Shown here: positions 7,703 to 14,878 of the stretch, piece after piece
Numbering within the stretch: position 1 is the first letter of the stretch
How the letters are laid out: each line of letters begins with the position of its first letter
NCBI GenBank assembly: GCA_017958705.1
Contig: JAGDCE010000294.1
Span: 1 to 21,042, forward strand
Length of the DNA: 21,042 nucleotides
Reading direction: 5' to 3'
Source of the DNA: Clostridia bacterium
GTDB taxonomy: Bacteria; Bacillota; Clostridia; Oscillospirales; CAG-272
The notes under the pieces: generated by a model
The model's input: only the letters and a program-made list of their open reading frames with translations
What the model was told of the DNA's origin: nothing
Databases searched by the model: none
Program-made: the position numbers and the translations under genes

Positions 7703-9027
7703 TGTCCTTTAACTTTCTTTATAAAATCACGGTACCAGTACGCGCTCTTTTTCGGTCTGCATTCGAGCGTGTCGAAGTCCGTTTCGAAAATGCCGAAGCG
7801 GTAGTTGTATCCGGCGGTCCATTCGAAGTTGTCCATCAGGCTCCACAGATAGTATCCGCGCACGTCGAACCCCTCGTCGACCGCTTTTTCGAGCCATTCG
7901 AGAAATCCCGCCAGATATCTGATCCTGTCGCCGTCTTCTTTTACGCCGTCCGCTCCGCGCGCTTCTTCTCCGATCGAGTAAGTACCGTTTTCGGTGATAT
8001 AGACCGGGATCTTCAGATCGTACAGCTCATGCACGAGGCGTATAGCGTCGTAGACCGCCTTCGGATAATACTCCGTTTTGTTGTTTAAGAAGTTGCCGCC
8101 CTGTGAGAAATCCGCGGCAGCCCGGCTGTCGACCGAGACGGGGACTCTGTTGTAAACGTTGAGCCCGTAGAAATCTATCGGGCGGTGCATAAGCGGCAGA
8201 TCGCCGTCTTTTATGTCCATCAGCGTGCCCTCCGACTGCAGATGAGACAGAAGATAATCGCTGTAAGAGCCGCCGAGCACGGGATCGGTATAGAACTTCC
8301 AGTTTCGCTCGTCCTGATCGATAACGAGCCGTCTGTCCTCTTCGGTGTCGCGGATCGCGTGGCGCTTCCAGATGTCGATCACTATGCCGATATCGCCTTT
8401 GGCGCCTGACGCGCGGAACGCGTCGACCGCCGCGCCGTGAGCGACGAGGATGTTGTGGCGCGCCTGGTTGCCCTCTTTTTCGTTGCGCCTGCCGGGCGCG
8501 AAAGCGCCAAGAGCGTATCCGACGTACGTCGCTATCGGCTCGTTCACGGTCGACCACAGCGGCACGACGTCGCCGAAGATGCGGAACATCTTATCTGCGT
8601 ATTCGGAAAACCAACCGATCACGTCGCGGTTGACCCAGCCGTTTTTCTCCTCGAGCGCCTGCGGCAGATCCCAGTGGTAGAGCGTCACGTTCGGCTTTAT
8701 CCCGGCGTTGTTGAGCGCCTCGAAACAGCGCTTGTAATAATCGACGCCGGCGTCGTTAAGCCTGCCCGTGCCGTCAGGCATCACGCGCGACCAGGAGATC
8801 GACATACGGTAGCTGTCGACTCCGACGAAGCTCAGATTTTTCACGTCCCGGTCAAAGCGGTGATAGCTGTCGCAGCAGACCGCCGGAGTGACGCCTCCGT
8901 GTATTCTTCCGGGAACGGTTGAAAACACGTCCCAGATACTCGGGCCCCTGCCGCCGTCTGCGGCGCCGCCTTCGACCTGGCCCGCCGATGTGGCGAGTCC
9001 CCATATGAAATCCTTTTTGAAACCCAT
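7699..9027 (-). CDS. bglA: GH1 beta-glucosidase
   Basis: This glycoside hydrolase family 1 enzyme has 442 residues, the usual length. The N-terminal FIWGLATSAGQVEG block (8-20), the acid/base TVNEP with Glu163, and the nucleophile ITENG with Glu346 are all present, as is the aglycone-side SLMDNFEW block (396-403). The enzyme should cleave terminal beta-glucosides such as cellobiose by the retaining mechanism, in the cytoplasm, since no signal peptide is visible. GAGGT lies 7 bases before the start. The TVNEPIATYVGYALGAFAPG segment is canonical. SLMDNFEW lacks the Ser/Lys pair expected for 6-phospho enzymes, which favours unphosphorylated substrates. No sugar transporter or regulator gene lies next to it, which is unusual for a beta-glucoside operon. 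Confidence 0.95.
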   Translation of the reverse strand: MGFKKDFIWGLATSAGQVEGGAADGGRGPSIWDVFSTVPGRIHGGVTPAVCCDSYHRFDRDVKNLSFVGVDSYRMSISWSRVMPDGTGRLNDAGVDYYKRCFEALNNAGIKPNVTLYHWDLPQALEEKNGWVNRDVIGWFSEYADKMFRIFGDVVPLWSTVNEPIATYVGYALGAFAPGRRNEKEGNQARHNILVAHGAAVDAFRASGAKGDIGIVIDIWKRHAIRDTEEDRRLVIDQDERNWKFYTDPVLGGSYSDYLLSHLQSEGTLMDIKDGDLPLMHRPIDFYGLNVYNRVPVSVDSRAAADFSQGGNFLNNKTEYYPKAVYDAIRLVHELYDLKIPVYITENGTYSIGEEARGADGVKEDGDRIRYLAGFLEWLEKAVDEGFDVRGYYLWSLMDNFEWTAGYNYRFGIFETDFDTLECRPKKSAYWYRDFIKKVKGQ

Positions 9028-9054
9028 TGCCGACCTCTTTACCGTTTTTTTCTC

Positions 9055-9083
9055 ATTATACGGTATCTTTTTAAAAAAATCAA
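9055..9083 (-). promoter_or_regulatory. Promoter of the bglA/ABC-F/zinc-ribbon operon
   Basis: On the minus strand: TTGATT (9078-9083), a 17-base spacer made largely of a T5A5 tract, and a perfect TATAAT (9055-9060). The start codon follows about 28 bases downstream. No dyad resembling a sugar-repressor or catabolite-repression operator is evident around it. Confidence 0.85.
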
Positions 9084-9158
9084 TACATAACGTTTAATTT
9101 CCGCGGAATATAGACCGCCGTCTCCGAATATGATTTAACAAAAAAGATGGAGGTCATT

Positions 9159-9641
9159 ATGTTCGTCTGGTCAGTCAGAGCGTCGACTTTGAAATTCACG
9201 GCGGTGCTTTTAGCTTCGGCTGCGGCGATCGCCGCGCTCGCGGTGTTTCTGCCGAAATACGATATGCGCGCACAGACGGCGGGCGCCGTCATGACGGACG
9301 GCAAGGTCGCCGGAGAGGACGGGATACGCGGTTTTCTCTCGCAGTACGGCTGGGAGGCTTCGGAGCTCGTCGACCGCGCGGAGGTGACGGTGCCGGCGCA
9401 GTTCGATCCCGTGTACGAGGAGTACAACACGCTTCAGAAAAAGCAGGGCTACGATCTTGCCGGATACAGGAAGAAGACCGTGAGCCGTTATACGTTCAAG
9501 ATCGACAACTACGAGGGCTACGGCGGCACGGTGCTCGCCGACGTGCTCGTGTATAAGAACAAGGTGATAGGCGGCGACGTCTGTTCAGCCGACGTCAACG
9601 GCTTCGTCCACGGTTTCAGCCGCGACGTCACTTTGCCGTAG
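9159..9641 (+). CDS. DUF4830 domain membrane-anchored protein
   Basis: The ATG at 9159 is preferred over the one at 9147, because the latter overlaps the ribosome binding site GGAGGT at 9149-9154. The 160-residue product has one N-terminal TM helix (about 13-33) and a small extracytoplasmic domain. The conserved DUF4830 pattern is visible: a FLSQYGWE motif, a VTVPAQFDPVYEEYN segment, QKKQGYDL, VSRYTFKI, and the closing LVYKNKVIGGDVCSADVNGFVHGF. The family is common in Clostridia and has no assigned function. The promoter is weak: TATGAT at 9129-9134 without a good -35. The following ECF operon starts right after its stop, so the two may be functionally linked. Confidence 0.88.
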   Translation: MFVWSVRASTLKFTAVLLASAAAIAALAVFLPKYDMRAQTAGAVMTDGKVAGEDGIRGFLSQYGWEASELVDRAEVTVPAQFDPVYEEYNTLQKKQGYDLAGYRKKTVSRYTFKIDNYEGYGGTVLADVLVYKNKVIGGDVCSADVNGFVHGFSRDVTLP

Positions 9642-9644
9642 GTA

Positions 9645-9673
9645 TTGACAAAAAACGAGAAATATAGTAAAAT
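9645..9673 (+). promoter_or_regulatory. Consensus sigma-A promoter of the ECF/VWA operon
   Basis: TTGACA (9645-9650), a 17-base spacer and TAAAAT (9668-9673). The -35 box begins 3 bases after the DUF4830 stop codon. Transcription should start near 9680, inside the 5' arm of the following hairpin. Confidence 0.85.
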
Positions 9674-9675
9674 GA

Positions 9676-9708
9676 CCGTGCCGGGGCGTGACCTTCGGCA
9701 CGGTTTTT
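9676..9708 (+). terminator. Terminator-like hairpin overlapping the ECF operon start
   Basis: A perfect 8-base stem, CCGTGCCG (9676-9683) with CGGCACGG (9696-9703), encloses a 12-base loop and is followed by TTTTT (9704-9708). It can end transcripts that come from the DUF4830 gene. RNA started at the promoter just upstream would begin around 9680 and lack half of the 5' arm, so that RNA should escape termination. Confidence 0.7.
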
Positions 9709-9743
9709 ACGACTTATTGTATGAGCCCGTAAGGAGGTTTATC

Positions 9744-10292
9744 TTGCAGGATAAGGATATAGTCGACCTGTACTGGAGCAGGAACGAGGACGCGATCCGC
9801 CACACGGATGAAAAATACGGCAGGATGCTTCTGTCGCTGTCGTTTTCGCTGACCTCTTCGCACAGCGACTCGGAGGAGATCGTCAACGACACGTATCTGA
9901 AGGCGTGGAACAGCATGCCGCAGGACAGGCCGGACATGCTCGGCGCGTATCTGTCCAAAATCACGCGCGCCCTGTCCGTCGACAGATACCGCAGAAACAC
10001 CGCGGAAAAGCGCGGCGCCGGCGCCGTGACACAGGAGCTTTCTGATCTGATCCCGTCAGGCTTCAGTATGGACGACGTGATCGACGCGGATCATTTGAAA
10101 AACACGCTCAACTCGTTTCTGCACGCGCAGAGCCGTGAAAAGCGCGTGATGTTCGTCAAACGCTATTATATGGGCGAGACTGTGGAGAGCATCGCGGCCG
10201 AGTTCGGTGCGGGCGAGTCGAAGGTAAAGATGACGCTGTCGAGGATGCGCGCGTCGCTTTACGAATTACTTAAAAAGGAGGGGCTTCTGTGA
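9744..10292 (+). CDS. ECF-type RNA polymerase sigma factor (TTG start)
   Basis: The start is placed at TTG 9744 because AAGGAGG (9731-9737) stands 6 bases before it. The protein then begins with DKDIVDLYWSRNEDAI, the expected N-terminus of this ECF subgroup; an upstream in-frame ATG would be translated through the leader hairpin. The product has 182 residues. Region 2 covers about 10-85 (IRHTDEKYGRMLLSLS, SEEIVNDTYLKAWNSMP, LGAYLSKITRALSVDRYR). Region 4 covers about 125-180 (REKRVMFVKRYYMGETVESIAAEF, then KVKMTLSRMRASLYELL). A complete recognition helix is present. The vegetative promoter suggests constitutive supply with control by a partner protein. The next gene follows with a 1-base overlap. 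Confidence 0.92.
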   Translation: MQDKDIVDLYWSRNEDAIRHTDEKYGRMLLSLSFSLTSSHSDSEEIVNDTYLKAWNSMPQDRPDMLGAYLSKITRALSVDRYRRNTAEKRGAGAVTQELSDLIPSGFSMDDVIDADHLKNTLNSFLHAQSREKRVMFVKRYYMGETVESIAAEFGAGESKVKMTLSRMRASLYELLKKEGLL

Positions 10293-10867
10293 TGACGGAT
10301 AAAAAAGCATACGCCGACGCGCTGATGGACGCCGTCGGCCGCATAGACGACGACCTGATCACCGAGGCCGCCTCGTACAAAAGAAAAACGCCCGGGTATC
10401 TGAAGGCGGCGATCGGCATGGCCGCGTCGTTTCTGATACTGTTTACCGTGATGATCCCGGTGCTTGTCCGCACGCTGCCGCGCGGATCACAGTCCGCGGC
10501 ACCGTCGGGCCTGCTCGACGTGCTTTCCTCCGCCGGTTCCGCAACGGTGAGCTCGGTCGAGCCCGTCGGTCAGCCGCGCATCATCTGGCAGGTCGACGGT
10601 GAAGACGTTTATCACGTGATAAACGTCAGCGGCAGCGTCGCGTCCGCGCTTTCCGCACAATCCGGAAAAGGGACACGGTCTGACGGCGGGGAGGAATACG
10701 GCTTCCGCCTGTGGGTGACGGACGGCGCCGGCAGATTCGTGACGCCGCAGCTCGCCGCCTCGAAAGGAAACGTCGGGTGCGGTGTGTTCGACTACGGCGA
10801 GGAGTACGGATTCTCACCGCAGGCGGAGCGCATCATTAAAGAAGCGGTGAAGACCGCGAAAGGATAA
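10292..10867 (+). CDS. Single-pass membrane protein, probable anti-sigma partner
   Basis: The ATG at 10292 shares one base with the sigma stop and lies 8 bases after AGGAGGGG (10276-10283); a GTG at 10289 is the alternative start. The 191 residues comprise a cytoplasmic head of about 36 residues containing DALMDAVGRIDDDLITEAASY, a TM helix at about 40-60, a Ser/Ala-rich stretch and an outside domain of about 100 residues. The RIDDDLI motif before a Tyr/Lys-rich junction is typical of unnamed TM proteins found after this ECF subgroup in Clostridia. Position, topology and head motif argue for an anti-sigma factor, but no named domain is recognised and binding is not shown. The outside domain is unrecognised. 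Confidence 0.8.
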   Translation: MTDKKAYADALMDAVGRIDDDLITEAASYKRKTPGYLKAAIGMAASFLILFTVMIPVLVRTLPRGSQSAAPSGLLDVLSSAGSATVSSVEPVGQPRIIWQVDGEDVYHVINVSGSVASALSAQSGKGTRSDGGEEYGFRLWVTDGAGRFVTPQLAASKGNVGCGVFDYGEEYGFSPQAERIIKEAVKTAKG

Positions 10868-10870
10868 GAT

Positions 10871-12388
10871 ATGAAAAACACGAGAAAACTATGTGCGGCA
10901 ATCGCCGCAGCGATCGCAGCGGCGCTGATCCTCGCCTCCTGCTCGGCGGCGGGCGATAATTACGCGCCGGGCGACGTCGGGATGTACGACGCGGAATACA
11001 ACGAGATGTATTCGATCGCCCAGGGCGAGCCGGACGACGGCTTCAATATGGGAAAGCTTAAGGAAAACCCGTTCGTCAAAACGGCGGACGAGCCGGTCAG
11101 CACGTTTTCCGCCGATGTCGACACGGCGTCGTATACGATGCTTCGCCGGCTGATAAAAGAGGGATACGATCTGAAAAGCCTGAAATCCACCGCGGGCGCG
11201 AACATACGCACGGAGGAGCTGATTAACTATTTCAGATACGACTGCAGAGCGCCGGGCGAAGGCGAGCTGTTCGGCGTGACCGCGAAGCTCGTGCCGTGCC
11301 CGTGGAACGCCTCCGATCTGCTGCTGACGATGACGCTTGCGACGAACGAGCCGGCGGCGCGCGCAGACAACAATATCGTGCTGCTCGTCGACGTGTCCGG
11401 CTCCATGAGATCAGATGACAAACTGCCGCTGCTGAAGCGCACGTTCTCGTATCTGCTGTCGGGGCTTGATAAAAACGACACCGTCAGCATAGTCACATAT
11501 TCGAGCGGTGAGCGCGTCGTGCTCGAGGGCTGCCCCGGCGATCGCGCCGACACGATACAGCAGGCGCTCGATTCGCTGCAGGCGAGCGGCGCGACGAACG
11601 GAGAGGCGGGACTGCAGAAGGCTTACGAGATCGCCGAGAAATACGCGAAACAGGACGGCAACAACCGCATCATAATGGCGTCGGATGGCGACCTCAACGT
11701 CGGAATGTCGAGCGTTGAAGAGATAAAGGCGTTCGTAGAGCAAAAGCGCGACGCGGGCGTTTATCTGTCAGTGCTCGGCTTCGGCTACGGCAACTACCGC
11801 GACGCCAAAATGGAGACGATAGCGGACAGCGGCAACGGCGTCTACTATTACATCGACGGCGAGGAAGAGGCGGAGAAGATATTCTGCGACGACCTGCTCG
11901 CAACGCTTTACACCGCGGCGTCCGACGTCAAGCTGCAGATCACGTTCGACGCACAAAGCGTCAGCGCGTACCGGCTCATCGGCTACGAGAACAGAGTCAT
12001 GTCCGCCGAAGATTTCGACAACGACGCCAAGGACGCGGGCGACGTGGGCGCCGGTCACAGCGTGACGGTCTGCTACGAGATCGTACCCGCCGAAGGCATC
12101 GCCGGCGAAGAAAAGATGCTTACGCTGTCGGTCAGATACAAAGAGCCCGGAGGCGTCAGAAGCACCCTCAACGAATACGGCATGAGCTATGCCGGAATAA
12201 GCTGTGAGCCCGACGCTGACACCGATCTAATCGCCGCGCTCTGCGAGCTCGGCATGATACTGCACGGAAGTCAGTACGGAAAAGATATCGATATGCCCGA
12301 CGTCGTAACGCTGCTTCACGGACACGACTACGCGTCAGATCCGTACAAAGCCGGATTCGTCGGCCTGATCGACCGCATAGCCGGCTGA
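10871..12388 (+). CDS. YfbK-like von Willebrand factor A lipoprotein
   Basis: The 505-residue protein has a signal peptide with lipobox LASC (Cys24), so it is anchored on the outer face of the membrane. A YfbK-type N-terminal domain follows, with the block NPFVKTADEPVSTFSADVDT (66-85). The VWA domain spans about 168-345 with a complete MIDAS metal site: DVSGSM at 174-179, Thr242 and Asp272. A DUF3520-like C-terminal part runs to the end; E. coli YfbK is longer, at about 575 residues. VWA lipoproteins usually bind protein partners through a metal ion. It is the third gene of the ECF operon, 3 bases after the previous stop, so it is either controlled by or feeds into the sigma module. A ferredoxin gene converges on it. 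Confidence 0.93.
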   Translation: MKNTRKLCAAIAAAIAAALILASCSAAGDNYAPGDVGMYDAEYNEMYSIAQGEPDDGFNMGKLKENPFVKTADEPVSTFSADVDTASYTMLRRLIKEGYDLKSLKSTAGANIRTEELINYFRYDCRAPGEGELFGVTAKLVPCPWNASDLLLTMTLATNEPAARADNNIVLLVDVSGSMRSDDKLPLLKRTFSYLLSGLDKNDTVSIVTYSSGERVVLEGCPGDRADTIQQALDSLQASGATNGEAGLQKAYEIAEKYAKQDGNNRIIMASDGDLNVGMSSVEEIKAFVEQKRDAGVYLSVLGFGYGNYRDAKMETIADSGNGVYYYIDGEEEAEKIFCDDLLATLYTAASDVKLQITFDAQSVSAYRLIGYENRVMSAEDFDNDAKDAGDVGAGHSVTVCYEIVPAEGIAGEEKMLTLSVRYKEPGGVRSTLNEYGMSYAGISCEPDADTDLIAALCELGMILHGSQYGKDIDMPDVVTLLHGHDYASDPYKAGFVGLIDRIAG

Positions 12389-12400
12389 ATATGAAAAAAG

Positions 12401-12434
12401 AAAAGATCCGCCGTATTCCGGCAGATCTTTTTTT
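12401..12434. terminator. Bidirectional terminator between VWA and ferredoxin genes
   Basis: AAAAGATCCGCCG (12401-12413) pairs with CGGCAGATCTTTT (12419-12431), followed by a T run on the plus strand and, on the minus strand, by TTTTCTTTTTT. The single mismatch is C/A in plus-strand RNA but a G/U wobble in minus-strand RNA, the same asymmetry seen at 4537-4570. Confidence 0.85.
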
Positions 12435-12450
12435 GTCCAACTTCCAAATA

Positions 12451-12624
12451 TTATTCGGCGGGATTCGGTGCTCCAACGGGGCAGACGCTCGCGCAGGCGC
12501 CGCATTCGATGCACTTGTCGGCGTCTATAACATATTTTCCGTCGCCTTCGGAAATAGCGGAAACGGGGCACTCGGCCTCGCATGCGCCGCAGCTCAGACA
12601 TTCATCACTGATAACATATGCCAT
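12451..12624 (-). CDS. 2[4Fe-4S] ferredoxin
   Basis: The start is placed at 12624 (CAT at 12622-12624) because GGAGGT lies at 12634-12639 on the minus strand, 9 bases upstream; an in-frame ATG at 12672 overlaps the promoter. The 57-residue protein is a clostridial-type ferredoxin. It carries CLSCGACEAECPVSAI and, after a DADK linker, CIECGACASVCPVGAP: two CxxCxxCxxxCP clusters, all eight ligands intact. It should carry two [4Fe-4S] clusters and shuttle low-potential electrons in fermentation, in the cytoplasm. It is a single-gene unit with its own promoter and a strong terminator. Confidence 0.96.
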   Translation of the reverse strand: MAYVISDECLSCGACEAECPVSAISEGDGKYVIDADKCIECGACASVCPVGAPNPAE

Positions 12625-12660
12625 GATATATGTACCTCCATGTGGTTTATTTTCGGTTAC

Positions 12661-12666
12661 AGTATA
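12661..12666 (-). promoter_or_regulatory. -10 box of the ferredoxin promoter
   Basis: TATACT on the minus strand lies about 37 bases before the ferredoxin start codon. The matching -35 region is poor (no TTGACA-like hexamer at 16-18 bases), so the full promoter is not certain. Confidence 0.5.
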
Positions 12667-12713
12667 ACACAAAATTTCAGTTTTGCGATACGTTTTTGTG
12701 AACTCGGGGTAAA

Positions 12714-13739
12714 TTATTTTATATTGAGAGGGGTATACGTGTAAAAGCTCGGATCGTATTCGACCGTCTGCGCGTCCATCAGTTTGTAAAGCGCCGTGTT
12801 GAACATGCCGTAGCGGTAAAGCTCGAGGAACTGTCCGTCGAGATTGTTCCCGATAAACTCCTCGTCCGGCTCGAGCCGCAGGATTATGTGATAGCCGTAA
12901 GGCGCCTCGACGACGCCGCTCATCTGCCCGACCTCGAGCGCGAAGGACGCGTCGGAGAACTGCTGTGATTTGTCCCCTTTGGATATGTAATAGCCGGTGT
13001 CGTCGTCGGCGTTGTCGGTGTCCTCGGTGTATTTGTGCTTTAGCTCGTAGAAATCGGCGCCGTTCTGCAGTCTTTCGTAAAGCTCCTTTATCAGCGTCTC
13101 GTTCTCGTTTCTGTCCTCGCCCTCGTCGTTTCGGACGAGGATATGATCGACGCGGACGACGTGATTGTTTACGAAACGGCGGATCAGCTCGGGATTGGAC
13201 GAGATCTTCGGACCCGATTCCCCGGATATCAGATACTCGAAAAGCTTTTCTTCGAGCATCTGCTGTTCCTCAAGCAGAAGATTTGTCTCTTCCGTCAGAA
13301 AATACAGATCGAGCGCGCGGTAATAATCGTTGTCGTCCTCAAACGACGAATAGCGGCTCTCGTTTACGGACTGCTGCGCCTGCTTCTTCTCGATCTCGGT
13401 AAGCTCCACACCGTTCTGTTCGGCGTATTCGGACACCGCGGCGATGCGCTTCATGTAAAATACCGTCAGATCCCTGACCTCGTCGTATTTGCCGCTGTCA
13501 AGCCAGAAATCCGGATCGTCTAAGTCGTACTGGTATTTCACCGCGGCGTAGTAGTATCTGAACAGACCGTACGGTATCTCGCGGCCGTTTATCTTCATCG
13601 GCGACGGCACGTCAGACACGTCCGCGGGCACGTATACCTCGGTCTCCGATTCAACCCCGGTCTCCTCGCCTTCTTTGCCGCAGGCGAAAAGCGATATTAT
13701 AAGCGCCGCCGAAAGCAGCAGAATTACTATTTTTTTCAT
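12714..13739 (-). CDS. PrsA/PpiC-type peptidyl-prolyl isomerase lipoprotein
   Basis: The 341-residue protein has a signal peptide ending in lipobox LFAC (Cys20), so it is membrane-anchored on the outside. A SurA/PrsA-like helical N-terminal part (about 45-190) is followed by a parvulin domain at about 195-310. That domain shows VDHILVRND, a YTED segment, DTGYYISKGD, FALEVGQMSGVVEAPYGYHI and a closing LRLEP. The family helps fold secreted proteins by cis-trans isomerisation at proline. The start (CAT at 13737-13739) overlaps the previous stop by ATGA, so it is coupled to the small TM protein upstream. The N-terminal part is long and highly charged with many aromatic residues. I see no clear terminator before the ferredoxin promoter. 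Confidence 0.92.
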   Translation of the reverse strand: MKKIVILLLSAALIISLFACGKEGEETGVESETEVYVPADVSDVPSPMKINGREIPYGLFRYYYAAVKYQYDLDDPDFWLDSGKYDEVRDLTVFYMKRIAAVSEYAEQNGVELTEIEKKQAQQSVNESRYSSFEDDNDYYRALDLYFLTEETNLLLEEQQMLEEKLFEYLISGESGPKISSNPELIRRFVNNHVVRVDHILVRNDEGEDRNENETLIKELYERLQNGADFYELKHKYTEDTDNADDDTGYYISKGDKSQQFSDASFALEVGQMSGVVEAPYGYHIILRLEPDEEFIGNNLDGQFLELYRYGMFNTALYKLMDAQTVEYDPSFYTYTPLNIK

Positions 13740-13933
13740 ATCATGACCTCCGTGATCCCGACTGTCGTCGACTCGGATCTGAGTTTTTCCGCGTACTGCC
13801 CGGCCTTGATGCCGCCCCAGATAAAGGCGGCGAAAAGCAGGAGCAGTACCGCGAAGAATACGAGCTTTCCCGCGGCGGGGCGTTTTATCCTGTTTTTCTG
13901 CAGATTCGAGCCCGTTTTTCTTTTACGTTTCAT
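13736..13933 (-). CDS. Small basic single-TM protein
   Basis: The 65-residue product starts at 13933 (CAT) with GAGGT 5 bases upstream on the minus strand. It has a strongly basic cytoplasmic head (MKRKRKTGSNLQKNRIKRP), one hydrophobic helix at about 23-42, and a short outside tail (QYAEKLRSESTTVGITEV). No known domain is recognised, and it lacks the coiled coil expected for FtsB/DivIC. The 4-base overlap with the foldase start shows translational coupling. It may help position the foldase lipoprotein or the secretion machinery, but this is only inferred from proximity. Confidence 0.72.
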   Translation of the reverse strand: MKRKRKTGSNLQKNRIKRPAAGKLVFFAVLLLLFAAFIWGGIKAGQYAEKLRSESTTVGITEVMI

Positions 13934-13972
13934 AAAACCTCGAAAATTTACAATTGCGGCGGCGTATGCCGC

Positions 13973-14001
13973 TTGAATTCGTCTTTGTTATGTGGTAATG
14001 T
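13973..14001 (+). promoter_or_regulatory. Promoter of the anchored protein at 14030
   Basis: TTGAAT (13973-13978), a 17-base spacer and TAATGT (13996-14001), with the start codon 28 bases further. Just upstream, GCGGC-GTAT-GCCGC forms a small perfect dyad between the divergent genes that could be an operator. For the opposite gene (start 13933) no good promoter hexamers are seen. Confidence 0.65.
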
Positions 14002-14029
14002 TAAATAAACACGGCAAGGAGGCGTTATC

Positions 14030-14863
14030 ATGGCAGAGGAATATACCGAATATGAAGAGATGCAGAAGCGGAGCCACCCGGTACTTAAGGCGGTGCTCAA
14101 AGGCATTCTCATCGCGCTCATTGTTTTCGTCTTCGGAGCGGTGCTTATAAGATCGTGCGTGCGTCAGCCGCAGAAGCTGCTGCTCGCCTCGCCGGAGCTT
14201 GCCGCCGCCTCGGCCGACGGCCGCGTGCGGATACTGTATCAGAGCCCGTATGACAAGATCAACCGCAACGAATACGGCACGTTCCAGTTCGCCGTGAGCG
14301 ACTGTTTCTATATCCCGGCGACGAAACAGCTTCAGGTAACCGTCAGATACAATAAGAAAACGCTGCAGGATACGAAAGACAAATACGGTCTTACCAAACT
14401 GCCGGAGGACGACTGCTTCGCGTTCTCGCTGCTTTTCGACGACGGTCAGAGACTGACCTCGTACCGCTATTCGACGGCGACGAGAGGCAGATATATATTC
14501 GTTTATCTGCTCTTTGACGGAGTAGATCTTGAAGAATACACGCCCGTCGCCTACACGCCCGCCGACGCCGCGGTCACAGACCGCGAAGGGAACATAGTCG
14601 CGCACGAGACGGACGAAAACGGCAGGAGCATACTGTACGAAACGGATGAGAGCGGCAGCGCCAAAGTCTACGTCAGAACGTACGTGAGTCTCGAGACGTA
14701 TTATTCGGAGGACGTGAACTACAACAGGATCCCGCTGTCCTCGCTGCTCGTCTTCGACAGGCTGTATTCATGTGAGGAGCTGACGGACTCCGAAATTGAG
14801 AAATATCTCGGGCGGGGAAATGATCTTCCGCTTTTCAATGCGTCGTACGACGCGGACCGGTGA
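14030..14863 (+). CDS. Unrecognised membrane-anchored extracytoplasmic protein
   Basis: The start ATG at 14030 follows AAGGAGG by 7 bases. The 277 residues comprise an acidic/polar head of about 20 residues, a TM helix at about 22-42, and a single outside domain of about 230 residues. That domain contains two beta-rich parts with the blocks FQFAVSDCFYIPATKQLQVTVRYN, DDCFAFSLLFDDGQRL and RYIFVYLLFDGVDL. No catalytic motif is visible and I do not recognise the family. The regularly spaced strands suggest an Ig-like or similar beta-sandwich fold. It is a single-gene unit with its own promoter, divergent from the foldase operon, which may hint at a common envelope role. The stop codon lies in the loop of its own terminator. 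Confidence 0.8.
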   Translation: MAEEYTEYEEMQKRSHPVLKAVLKGILIALIVFVFGAVLIRSCVRQPQKLLLASPELAAASADGRVRILYQSPYDKINRNEYGTFQFAVSDCFYIPATKQLQVTVRYNKKTLQDTKDKYGLTKLPEDDCFAFSLLFDDGQRLTSYRYSTATRGRYIFVYLLFDGVDLEEYTPVAYTPADAAVTDREGNIVAHETDENGRSILYETDESGSAKVYVRTYVSLETYYSEDVNYNRIPLSSLLVFDRLYSCEELTDSEIEKYLGRGNDLPLFNASYDADR

Positions 14864-14878
14864 CCCCGGTCTTTTTTT
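14855..14878 (+). terminator. Terminator containing the stop codon
   Basis: GACCGG (14855-14860) pairs with CCGGTC (14866-14871); the loop TGACC carries the TGA stop. Seven T (14872-14878) follow. The T run abuts the stop codon of the convergent gene (14877-14879). The minus strand has no T run beyond the stem, so this is a one-way terminator. Confidence 0.8.

Noticed and set aside
9147..9158. Upstream ATG as the start of the DUF4830 gene
   Set aside because: That ATG overlaps the GGAGGT ribosome binding site of the ATG at 9159.
9676..9708. Attenuator in the leader of the sigma gene
   Set aside because: The predicted transcription start lies inside the stem, so the sigma mRNA would not contain the full hairpin; the reading as the upstream gene's terminator fits better.
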